Assembly: GCA_964605095.1 (NCBI GenBank)
Contig: CAZSBS010000148.1
Coordinates: forward strand, 1 to 12,362
Source of the DNA: JAUWQU01 sp964605095
GTDB lineage: Bacteria; Planctomycetota; Phycisphaerae; SM23-33
Length of the DNA stretch: 12,362 nt
Direction: 5' to 3'
Below the pieces are notes generated by a model. That model made no database searches. It worked only from the letters and a program-made list of their open reading frames with translations, and was not told where the DNA came from. Positions 1 through 6,785 of the stretch are shown here, piece after piece; the stretch's first letter is position 1; each line of letters opens with the position of its first letter. The position numbers and the translations under genes are program-made.

Positions 1-64
1 TTCAGGTTCGCAGTGGGCTGGGCGGCAATTGAGCAACAGGCCCTGAAGTCTGAAGCCTTCCTGT

Positions 65-1744
65 TCATTTCTTGACTGCCTGCTGCTGTTGCATTACGCG
101 TATGACCTCCTGGACGCCGGTGGTCCCGTCGATGACTCGCTGCATGGCCATCTCCTGGAGGTAGAGCATCTTGTTCTTTCGGGCCGCGGCGCGGATCTGG
201 GCGACGGTGGCGCCGTCGATGATGAGTTGGCGGGTCTCGGGCGTCAGCTTGAGCAACTCGAAGACGGCGACCCGCCCCTTGTAGCCGCTGCCTTGGCATT
301 CGGGGCAGATGTCGGGTTGCTTGCCGGGCGTGCCCGCGGCGGCGCCGTCATCGGCAGTCTCCGACGGCGGGCGGTAGAAGTTGTCGATGGCGCCCGAGGC
401 GAGGTTCATCTTGGCCAGCTTGGCTGTGTCGGGCTTGTATGCGACCTTGCACTTTGGGCAGAGTTGGCGGACAAGCATTTGGCAGACCACGCCGCGGAGA
501 ATCTGCACCGCCGTATTCGCGTTGCCGACCAACTGCACCCACTTGGCAAGGGCCGAGAAAGTGTCGCTGGCCTGCATGCCCACGAGCACGGGCTTTTTCG
601 CGGCCAGGTCGGCGAGCATTCTGGCGGTCTCGCCGTCGGGGATCTGGTCGATCATCAGCACATCCAAGCCTCGCTGGATGGCCACCGAGAGCGTCTTGGC
701 CAGGTTGGCGTTCTCGCCGTAGGTGTTTTGGGTGACGTTCTCCAGGTCGATGGGTGGCTTGGACTCCAGCGTGCTGATGTGGTTCACGAACGCGTCGCGC
801 TGGCGGAGCATCGAGTACAGCGTGCTGGTCACGCCGCTGCCGCGCCTTCCGGCGCAGATGAACAGGCCGTTCTTCGTCTGGGCTATGCTGCTGACCTGCC
901 CGAGGATGTCATCGGGCATGCCGAGTTCGCCGAGGTTCATCCGGACGACTTCCTGGATGACGCGGAAGATGAGCCGCTGCCCGCCGGTGGTGCCGGTGGC
1001 GCTGACCTCCATGTCGGCGCGGGCGTCGATGGCCTGGGCGTCGATGGACAGTTTCCCCTTCTGCGGGCGGCGGACCTCGTCGACCTCCATGCCGGCGATC
1101 TCCTTGACGAACTGGATCGTCTCCTCGGCCTGGGCCGGCGGGATGGCCGGCTGCTCGTGGGCGACGCCGTCTATGACGTAAAGGACGCGGGACTTCTGCC
1201 CCGCGGGCACCAGCGCCACCTCGCTGGCGCGGCGCCAGGCCACGTCGTACAGGAACTCCTGAACGTGATTGTAGGTGCGGATGTCTTTCTCTTCGGCTGT
1301 GGCCAGGTCCGGCGGGAAGACGATCTTCTCGTAGTTGTCGTAGATCGTCACCTTCGTCAGCAACTCCATGTCGAGCGCCTTTTTCTTGGCGCCCTTCTTG
1401 CCGGCGAACAGGCCGGCCAGGTGATCGCGGGTGAGGACCTTCTTTTCCGGGGGGACTCGGTCGTTTCTGTAGGCCACGTACGCCAGCAGTCCGCCCGCGG
1501 CCAGCACCAGGTAGAACAGCAGTCCGACGATGTAGAAGGGCATGACCAGCCAGAGCAGCAGCCCAACCGCTCCGCTGGCGACGGTCAGCGCGTTCCATTT
1601 CTTGCGGGTGGCGCGGGCCAGGAGGGCATCCTGGTGTACCCACGTCGCCAGTCGCAGCCAGGGCAGCGTAAACAGCAGCATGATGACGGCCTTGACGGCC
1701 GGGATGGTCATCGTGAGTTGCGGGATGTTCGCGATCTGTGCCAT
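65..1744 (-). CDS. Membrane-anchored PilB/GspE-like protein with degraded ATPase motifs (T2SS/T4P ATPase family)
   Basis: Predicted 559-residue protein of the type II secretion/type IV pilus assembly ATPase family. Seen: three hydrophobic stretches near the N-terminus (about residues 17-36, 53-68 and 71-92), which normal cytosolic PilB/GspE motors lack; an N-terminal ATPase subdomain; then a RecA-like core aligned by context (GRRGSGVTSTLYS, VLMIDQIPDGETA) and a zinc loop with two CxxC pairs (CPKC and CPEC) separated by a long insert. The family Walker A GPTGSGKT reads GRRGSGVT, with Val305 in place of the lysine; the Walker B GEIRD reads DQIPD, with Gln367 for the glutamate; the Asp box EDPVE reads ESKPP; the His box has no histidine. 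It is therefore probably a non-hydrolysing structural or regulatory homologue (inference). The start at 1744 is chosen for a GGAG 5 nt upstream; an ATG at 1786 adds 14 residues but has no ribosome binding site. It lies 63 nt after hisF and is probably cotranscribed with it. Confidence 0.88.
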   Translation of the reverse strand: MAQIANIPQLTMTIPAVKAVIMLLFTLPWLRLATWVHQDALLARATRKKWNALTVASGAVGLLLWLVMPFYIVGLLFYLVLAAGGLLAYVAYRNDRVPPEKKVLTRDHLAGLFAGKKGAKKKALDMELLTKVTIYDNYEKIVFPPDLATAEEKDIRTYNHVQEFLYDVAWRRASEVALVPAGQKSRVLYVIDGVAHEQPAIPPAQAEETIQFVKEIAGMEVDEVRRPQKGKLSIDAQAIDARADMEVSATGTTGGQRLIFRVIQEVVRMNLGELGMPDDILGQVSSIAQTKNGLFICAGRRGSGVTSTLYSMLRQRDAFVNHISTLESKPPIDLENVTQNTYGENANLAKTLSVAIQRGLDVLMIDQIPDGETARMLADLAAKKPVLVGMQASDTFSALAKWVQLVGNANTAVQILRGVVCQMLVRQLCPKCKVAYKPDTAKLAKMNLASGAIDNFYRPPSETADDGAAAGTPGKQPDICPECQGSGYKGRVAVFELLKLTPETRQLIIDGATVAQIRAAARKNKMLYLQEMAMQRVIDGTTGVQEVIRVMQQQQAVKK

Positions 1745-1749
1745 ACTCG

Positions 1750-1753
1750 CTCC
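1750..1753 (-). promoter_or_regulatory. Ribosome binding site that decides the start of the PilB/GspE-like gene
   Basis: On the minus strand GGAG lies 5 nt before the ATG at 1744. The ATG 42 nt further upstream has no purine-rich motif at a usable distance, so translation most likely begins at 1744. Confidence 0.6.
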
Positions 1754-1807
1754 GTGGCGCCTGTCGGCCCGCAGCGGCGGACTCATGGGCGCGGCTATTG
1801 GTCTTTC

Positions 1808-2605
1808 TCAGCCGGCGCGGCGGCTGCCGGGCGGGCTGGCGAGCCTCACCGGCACGCCACGCTCGGCCAGATACTGCTTGGCCTGGGCAATGCTGTACGT
1901 GCCGAAGTGGAAGATGCTCGCCGCCAGCGCGGCGTCGGCCTTGCCTTCGGTCAGGGCCTGGTAAAGGTGCTCGGCGCTTCCGGCGCCGCCGGACGCTATG
2001 ACCGGTATGCTCACCGCCTCGGCCACCGCGCGGGTTATCTCGATGTCGTAGCCCGCAAGCGTGCCGTCGGCGTCCATGACCGTCAACAGAATTTCGCCGG
2101 CGCCGAGGCTCTCGACCTTCCTCGCCCAGGCGACGGCCTCGAGGCCCGTCGGCACCCGCCCGCCGTTTATGTGGACCTCCCAGAACTCGCGCCCATCCCT
2201 GACGGTGCGCTTGGGGTCGATCGCCACCACCACGCACTGGGCGCCGAATCGCTTCGACGCGGCCGAGATGAGCTCCGGCGTGCGAACCGCCGCGGAGTTT
2301 ATGCCCACCTTGTCCGCCCCGGCGTTCAGCAGGTTGCGGAAGTCCTGGATGGTTCTGACCCCGCCGCCGACGGTCAGGGGCATGTAGATTTCCTCGGCCG
2401 TCCTTCTCACGATGTCGAGAATGATGTCGCGGGCCTCGTTGCTGGCGGTGATGTCAAGGAACACCAGTTCGTCGGCGCCTTCGGCGTCGTATCGACGCGC
2501 GACTTCCACCGGGTCGCCGGCGTCGCGCAGGTTCAGGAAGTTCACGCCCTTCACGACCCGGCCCTTCTCGACGTCCAGGCACGGTATGATTCTCTTTGCC
2601 AACAT
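1808..2605 (-). CDS. hisF: Imidazole glycerol phosphate synthase, cyclase subunit HisF
   Basis: Histidine biosynthesis enzyme. With ammonia supplied by HisH it converts PRFAR to imidazole glycerol phosphate and AICAR in the cytosol. The 265 residues fold as a (beta/alpha)8 barrel. Seen: the N-terminus MLAKRIIPCLDVEKGRVVKG with catalytic Asp11, the second catalytic Asp130 in VVAIDPKR, and the two phosphate-binding glycine clusters LTVGGGVRT and IPVIASGGAGS. The length is slightly above the usual 250-258 because of a short polar C-terminal tail (ASPPGSRRAG). The reading frame is open for 122 more codons upstream, but homology begins exactly at the ATG at 2605, which has a GGAGAG motif about 8 nt before it. 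hisF is the first gene of its transcript and no other his gene is visible; it diverges from araB, so any partners HisH or HisA must be encoded elsewhere. Confidence 0.96.
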   Translation of the reverse strand: MLAKRIIPCLDVEKGRVVKGVNFLNLRDAGDPVEVARRYDAEGADELVFLDITASNEARDIILDIVRRTAEEIYMPLTVGGGVRTIQDFRNLLNAGADKVGINSAAVRTPELISAASKRFGAQCVVVAIDPKRTVRDGREFWEVHINGGRVPTGLEAVAWARKVESLGAGEILLTVMDADGTLAGYDIEITRAVAEAVSIPVIASGGAGSAEHLYQALTEGKADAALAASIFHFGTYSIAQAKQYLAERGVPVRLASPPGSRRAG

Positions 2606-2628
2606 CCAGTACTCTCCGAAGTCGCGGC

Positions 2629-2657
2629 ATTCTAACGCCCCGCCCGGCGTAGGGCAA
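2629..2657 (-). promoter_or_regulatory. Sigma70-type promoter for hisF
   Basis: On the minus strand a -35 box TTGCCC (2652-2657) and a -10 box TAGAAT (2629-2634) are separated by exactly 17 nt. Matches to consensus are 4/6 and 5/6. The start of transcription would fall near 2622, giving a leader of about 17 nt that still contains the GGAGAG ribosome binding site. This is the best promoter in the window. Confidence 0.55.
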
Positions 2658-2666
2658 TGGTCTGTT

Positions 2667-2701
2667 GGTAGCCAGTAGCCGGTAGCCGGTAGTCGGTAGC
2701 C
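2667..2701. repeat. Five tandem copies of a 7-nt repeat, consensus GGTAGCC
   Basis: Consecutive heptamers read GGTAGCC, AGTAGCC, GGTAGCC, GGTAGTC, GGTAGCC. Three copies are identical and two differ by one base. The array sits in the middle of the hisF/araB divergent region, just upstream (on the minus strand) of the hisF -35 box, and outside any convincing reading frame. Its period of 7 excludes a simple coding repeat. Function is unknown; it could be a slippage-prone microsatellite, a spacer or a repeated protein-binding site. Confidence 0.8.
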
Positions 2702-2719
2702 GGGAAAAGAAACGGCGGA

Positions 2720-2748
2720 ACTTGGAGAAAATACGCTACACTCCACGT
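2720..2748 (+). promoter_or_regulatory. Candidate araB promoter/operator with imperfect palindrome
   Basis: ACTTGGAG (2720-2727) and CTCCACGT (2741-2748) form an inverted repeat matching at 7 of 8 positions, with half-site centres 21 bp apart, i.e. two helical turns. A possible -10 hexamer TACACT (2737-2742) lies inside it and no matching -35 box is present 16-18 nt upstream. That arrangement would suit a promoter that depends on an activator or is blocked by a repressor. No regulator gene is in the window. Short palindromes occur by chance, so this is a weak call. Confidence 0.25.
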
Positions 2749-2809
2749 CGTTGTGTGTTGTGAACCAACCGCCGCCATGAGGCCAGGAACAAGACGAGGC
2801 AGGACCGGC

Positions 2810-4507
2810 ATGAACCGACCTGGAACGCCCAAGTACGCCATTGGCGTGGACTACGGCACCAACAGCGTGCGGGCGCTGGTGGTCGACCTGGCCGATGGAA
2901 CCGAAATCGCCACCCACGTTTTCGACTACCCCAGTGGCGAAAGCGGCATCCTGCTCGACCCGGCCGACCATAACCTGGCCCGCCAGAACCCGGCCGACTA
3001 CATTGAAGGCTTCTACCAGTCGGTCGGCCGTGCGGTTCGCAAGGCCAGGCGAGTGGCGGGTTTTTCACCGGCCGGCGTGGTCGGCATCGGCATTGACACT
3101 ACCGGATCGACGCCCTTGCCGGTGGACGCCAACGGCATGCCACTGGCGCTGGACAAGCGTTTCAAGGACAACCCGGCCGCCCATGCCTGGCTGTGGAAAG
3201 ACCACACCGCGGCTGAGGAAGCCGTCGAAATCACCCGCAAGGCCGCCCGCAGCAAACACCGCTACACGAGCAAGTGCGGCGGGATGTATTCCAGCGAGTG
3301 GTGGTGGTCGAAGATCCTGCACTGCAAGCGAACCGCGCCGAAGGTGTTCGACGCGGCGCAGGCGTGGGTGGAGCTTGCCGACTTCGTGCCGGCGTTTATC
3401 ACGGGGAATCTCGATCCCCGCACGATGCCCCGAGGGATCTGCGCCGCCGGCCACAAGGCGATGTGGAACGCCTGCTGGGGCGGGCTGCCGAGCAAGCGGC
3501 TGCTCAACAGCCTGTCGCCGGGCCTGTCCAAGGTGGCCGAGCATTATGCCGACCACACGATGACCGCGGATCAGAAGGCAGGCGGGCTTGCCCCCGCCGT
3601 GGCCAGGAAGGTCGGCCTGCCGGCGGGTCTGGCGGTGGCGGTCGGCGCGTTCGACGCCCACATGGGCGCGATAGGCGCGGGTGTAAAGCCCGGCACGCTG
3701 GTCAAGATCATAGGCACCAGCACCTGCGACATCACGGTCTGGCCGCTGGCTGAAAGCCTGCCCGACATCCCGGGCCTGTGCGGAATCGTGCCGGGGTCGG
3801 TGTTGCCCGGCATGTACGGCCTGGAAGCGGGCCAGTCCGCCGTTGGCGATATTTTCAACTGGTTTGTCCGTCACGTGGCGGGTGAGAAGTGCGCCGCGGG
3901 CGGCGATGGCCATGCGAGGCTCACCCGTGCGGCTGAGGGAATCAAACCCGGCGCCAGCGGGCTGCTGGGGCTGGACTGGAACAACGGCAACCGCACCGTC
4001 CTGGTCGACGCCCGCCTGACCGGCCTGCTTGTCGGCCAGACGCTGCACACCACCGCGGCCGAGATATACCGCGCCCTTGTCGAGGCCACCGCCTTTGGGG
4101 CCTTGACCATCATCAACCGTTTCCAGGAGTATGGCGTGCGGATCGACCAGGTGATCAACTGCGGCGGCATTGCCGAGAAGAACCCTATGGTCATGCAGAT
4201 CTACGCCGACGTGTGCAATCGTCCGATGAAGGTCAGCCGCTCGGCACAGACCTGTGCCCTGGGCGCGGCGATCTGCGGGGCCGTGGCCGGCGGGGCCTAT
4301 CCCGACATTCCCGCGGCACAGAAGAGAATGACCGGCGTGAAGAAGAAGGTCTATCGTCCGCGCCCATCGGCGGTCAAGTGCTACGCTGGGCTGTATCAGA
4401 TATACCGCACGCTGCACGACGCGTTCGGCCAGGCCGGGTTCAAGGGCCGCGTCGATCACGTGATGAAAGACCTGATCGCCTTGCGCGACCAGGTCCGCAA
4501 GGGATAA
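2810..4507 (+). CDS. araB: L-ribulokinase AraB (FGGY carbohydrate kinase)
   Basis: Phosphorylates L-ribulose to L-ribulose 5-phosphate with ATP, the second step of L-arabinose breakdown, in the cytosol. The 565 residues match the roughly 566 of the E. coli enzyme. Seen: the N-terminal FGGY phosphate loop (AIGVDYGTNSVRALVVDL), GIGIDTTGSTPLPVD, CAAGHKAMW, the catalytic-region VAVGAFDAHMGAIGAG with Asp282, the loop VKIIGTSTCDI, GLEAGQSAVGDIFNWF, and the C-terminal ATP-binding stretch around VINCGGIAEKNPMVMQ and CALGAAICGAV. These motifs are specific to ribulokinase rather than glycerol or xylulose kinase. The start at 2810 is chosen because it has an AGGA motif at a workable distance and lies 8 residues before the conserved region; the frame is open 57 nt further upstream without a ribosome binding site. 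First gene of the araBDA operon; araD follows after 3 nt. Confidence 0.96.
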   Translation: MNRPGTPKYAIGVDYGTNSVRALVVDLADGTEIATHVFDYPSGESGILLDPADHNLARQNPADYIEGFYQSVGRAVRKARRVAGFSPAGVVGIGIDTTGSTPLPVDANGMPLALDKRFKDNPAAHAWLWKDHTAAEEAVEITRKAARSKHRYTSKCGGMYSSEWWWSKILHCKRTAPKVFDAAQAWVELADFVPAFITGNLDPRTMPRGICAAGHKAMWNACWGGLPSKRLLNSLSPGLSKVAEHYADHTMTADQKAGGLAPAVARKVGLPAGLAVAVGAFDAHMGAIGAGVKPGTLVKIIGTSTCDITVWPLAESLPDIPGLCGIVPGSVLPGMYGLEAGQSAVGDIFNWFVRHVAGEKCAAGGDGHARLTRAAEGIKPGASGLLGLDWNNGNRTVLVDARLTGLLVGQTLHTTAAEIYRALVEATAFGALTIINRFQEYGVRIDQVINCGGIAEKNPMVMQIYADVCNRPMKVSRSAQTCALGAAICGAVAGGAYPDIPAAQKRMTGVKKKVYRPRPSAVKCYAGLYQIYRTLHDAFGQAGFKGRVDHVMKDLIALRDQVRKG

Positions 4508-4510
4508 GCC

Positions 4511-5206
4511 ATGCTCACTAAACTCAAGGCCGCGGTCTGCCGCGCCAACAGGCGACTGGTGGATGAGAAACTCGTCACGTTGACCTGGGGCAACGTTAGC
4601 GGGATCGATCGCAAGCGCGGGCTGGTGGCGATCAAGCCCAGCGGCGTGGCGTATGAACAACTCGCGCCGAAGCATATCGTCGTGGTCGATCTTGACGGCA
4701 AGGTGGTCGAAGGCGAGTTGCGACCCAGCAGCGACACGCCGACGCACGTGCTGCTGTACAAGGCCTTTGAGGCCATTGGCGGCATCTGCCACACCCATAG
4801 CTGCTTTGCCACTATGTTCGCTCAGGCCCGCCTTCCGATCCCGCCGATGGGCACGACCCACGCGGACTGCTTCGCCTGCGCGGTGCCCGTTACGCGCCTG
4901 CTGACCATCGAGGAGGTCCAGCAGGATTATGAGGGAAACACCGGGCGGGTCATTATCGAATGTTTCTCCGAATCCGAAATTGATCCGCTCGCCACGCCCG
5001 CGGTGCTCGTGCCCGGGCATGCGCCGTTCACGTGGGGCACATCGGCCCAGGAGGCCGTTGACAGCGCCGTGGCGCTGGAAGCCGTTGCCCGGATGGCCAT
5101 GGGGACCCGGCAGCTCAAGTGCGATGCGATCGAGCTGGAAGACTACGTTCTGAACAAACACCGTCAGCGCAAGCACGGGTCGGACGCGTACTACGGCCAG
5201 CGCTGA
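4511..5206 (+). CDS. araD: L-ribulose-5-phosphate 4-epimerase AraD
   Basis: Zinc enzyme of the class II aldolase/AraD fold that converts L-ribulose 5-phosphate to D-xylulose 5-phosphate, which enters the pentose phosphate pathway. It has 231 residues, the same length as E. coli AraD. Seen: LTWGNVSGID, KPSGVAYE, RPSSDTPTH, the zinc-binding HTHS with His94 and His96, the third ligand His170 in PGHAPFTWG, catalytic Asp119 in GTTHADCFACAVP, and C-terminal Tyr228; each is one position below the E. coli number. It begins 3 nt after araB and has an AGGGA ribosome binding site overlapping the araB stop, so translation is probably coupled. araA follows after 12 nt. Confidence 0.96.
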   Translation: MLTKLKAAVCRANRRLVDEKLVTLTWGNVSGIDRKRGLVAIKPSGVAYEQLAPKHIVVVDLDGKVVEGELRPSSDTPTHVLLYKAFEAIGGICHTHSCFATMFAQARLPIPPMGTTHADCFACAVPVTRLLTIEEVQQDYEGNTGRVIIECFSESEIDPLATPAVLVPGHAPFTWGTSAQEAVDSAVALEAVARMAMGTRQLKCDAIELEDYVLNKHRQRKHGSDAYYGQR

Positions 5207-5218
5207 ACAGGAGTTGCC

Positions 5219-6700
5219 ATGATCGATCTGCGACAACTGGAAGTGTGGTTCATCACCGGCAGCCAACACCTTTACGGTGAGCAGACGCTCGAGCAGGTCG
5301 CCGCCGACTCGCGGCAGATCGCACATGGGCTTGACAGCGCCGAGGCGATTCCGGTAAGGGTCGTGTACAAGCCGGTACTGACCACGCCCGAGGCGATTAC
5401 CGGCCTGGTCCGCCAGGCCAACGCCGCGCCGAACTGCATTGGGCTGGTCTGCTGGATGCACACGTTTTCCCCCGCTAAGATGTGGATTGCCGGCCTGCGC
5501 CAACTCAACCAGCCGCTGTGCCACCTGCACACTCAGTTCAACCGCGACCTGCCCTGGTCCACAATCGACATGGACTTCATGAACCTCAACCAGTCGGCCC
5601 ACGGCGGGCGCGAGTTCGGATTCATGGTCAGCCGGCTGGGGATTAGCCGCAAGGTCATCGTCGGCCACTGGCAGGAAGCCCGCGTCGCGCGGGAACTCGC
5701 CACGTGGTCGCGCGCCGCGGCGGCATGGCATGACAGCCGCTCGCTGCGCATCGCGCGGTTCGGCGACAACATGCGGCAGGTCGCCGTTACCGAAGGCGAC
5801 AAGGTCGAGGCCCAGATCCGCTTCGGCTATGAGGTGCATGGCTACGGCCTGGGCGAGTTGACGGCACGTCTGAAGGAAGTGGCCGATTCCCAGGTCCGCC
5901 GACTGTGCGACGAGTACGAGCAGCTCTACGAAATGGCGCCCCGGTTGCGGCGCGGCTGCGCCGGCTATGCGTCCCTGTGCGATGCGGCACGGATCGAATT
6001 GGCGCTGCGATCGTTCCTTGAAGACGGAGGCTTCGGGGCGTTTACCGACACGTTCGAGGACCTCCACGGGCTTGAGCAACTGCCGGGCCTGGCCGCCCAG
6101 CGGCTGATGGCCGATGGCTACGGTTTCGGGGCCGAAGGCGACTGGAAACACGCCGCGCTGGTCCGCGCGATGAAGGTGATGGCTGCCGGCCTCGATGGCG
6201 GCACGTCGTTCATGGAGGATTACACCTACCACTTCTGCGAGGACGGCGGGCGCGTCCTTGGCGCGCACATGCTGGAGGTCTGCCCGTCGATCGCCGCGGC
6301 CAGGCCGCGCTGCGAGATCCATCCGCTGGGCATTGGCGGCAAGGCCGACCCGGTGCGCCTGGTGTTCGACGCCGCGACGGGGCCGGCAGTCAACGCTTCC
6401 GTGATCGACATGGGCGACCGGTTCCGACTGCTTGTCAACGCGGTCGATGTGGTTGCACCCACGGAGCCGTTGCCCAGGCTTCCTGTGGCCCGGGCGCTGT
6501 GGAGGCCGCAGCCGGACCTGCCGACCGCCGCGGCCGCTTGGATTTACGCCGGCGGAGCGCATCACACCGGCTTTTCCCTGGCGCTTAAGCCCGAGCACCT
6601 CGAGGATTTCGCCGAGATCGCCGACGTCGAATTGCTATTGATCGACAAGGACACACGGCTTCGCCAATTCAAGAAAGAGCTGCGGTGGGATCGCACCTGA
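5219..6700 (+). CDS. araA: L-arabinose isomerase AraA
   Basis: Manganese-dependent isomerase that converts L-arabinose to L-ribulose, the first step of the pathway. 493 residues against 500 in E. coli. Seen: VWFITGSQHLYG near the N-terminus, CWMHTFSPAKMW, HTQFNRDLPW, and the metal/catalytic residues Glu306 (GAEGDWK), Glu333 (FMEDYTYH) and His350 (LGAHMLEVCPS) at the same numbers as in E. coli, plus the His448-His449 pair (GGAHHT) in place of E. coli His450. The start ATG has an AGGAG motif 6 nt upstream, 12 nt after the araD stop. The gene order kinase-epimerase-isomerase differs from araBAD of E. coli and araABD of Bacillus subtilis. With araB and araD it completes intracellular conversion of arabinose to xylulose 5-phosphate; uptake genes are not in the window. 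Confidence 0.97.
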   Translation: MIDLRQLEVWFITGSQHLYGEQTLEQVAADSRQIAHGLDSAEAIPVRVVYKPVLTTPEAITGLVRQANAAPNCIGLVCWMHTFSPAKMWIAGLRQLNQPLCHLHTQFNRDLPWSTIDMDFMNLNQSAHGGREFGFMVSRLGISRKVIVGHWQEARVARELATWSRAAAAWHDSRSLRIARFGDNMRQVAVTEGDKVEAQIRFGYEVHGYGLGELTARLKEVADSQVRRLCDEYEQLYEMAPRLRRGCAGYASLCDAARIELALRSFLEDGGFGAFTDTFEDLHGLEQLPGLAAQRLMADGYGFGAEGDWKHAALVRAMKVMAAGLDGGTSFMEDYTYHFCEDGGRVLGAHMLEVCPSIAAARPRCEIHPLGIGGKADPVRLVFDAATGPAVNASVIDMGDRFRLLVNAVDVVAPTEPLPRLPVARALWRPQPDLPTAAAAWIYAGGAHHTGFSLALKPEHLEDFAEIADVELLLIDKDTRLRQFKKELRWDRT

Positions 6701-6772
6701 CCGCACGGCCGGCGGGTGGACGGTCCGCATCGACCGAATGCCTTGCCGGATGCTATTTCCGGGATGGACAGC

Positions 6773-6778
6773 TATACT
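6773..6778 (+). promoter_or_regulatory. Candidate -10 element for recQ
   Basis: TATACT matches the sigma70 -10 consensus at 5 of 6 positions. It lies in the 85 nt between araA and the preferred recQ start and ends 7 nt before the GTG at 6786. No good -35 box is present at 16-18 nt. A shared GCTAYACT context is found at the candidate araB -10 (2735-2742). Confidence 0.35.
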
Positions 6779-6785
6779 CAAGGGC

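Noticed and set aside
1..68. A possible next gene on the minus strand starting at an ATG that overlaps the PilB-like stop (ATGA, 65-68)
   Set aside because: The frame is open to the left edge but covers only 22 codons. It has no clear ribosome binding site, and its residues (MNRKASDFRACCS) are not recognisable. It could be real but cannot be supported.
89..2635. 848-codon open frame on the plus strand across the PilB-like gene and hisF
   Set aside because: It is antisense to two well-supported genes. Long open antisense frames are expected where third positions are GC-rich. Its peptide is Leu/Val/Asp/Gly-rich with no recognisable domain.
2606..2971. Upstream extension of the hisF frame by 122 codons
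   Set aside because: HisF homology starts exactly at the ATG at 2605 with a good ribosome binding site. The extension runs through the promoter, the heptamer repeats and into antisense araB.
3065..6598. 1,177-codon open frame on the minus strand across araB, araD and araA
   Set aside because: It is the antisense shadow of three genes with complete catalytic motifs. Composition is Arg/His/Ala-rich and it has no family features.
6746..6762. Inverted repeat CCGGA/TCCGG with a 7-nt loop between araA and recQ, as a terminator of the ara operon
   Set aside because: The stem is only 5 bp, with no T tract after it, and it overlaps alternative recQ starts. No convincing terminator was found after araA.
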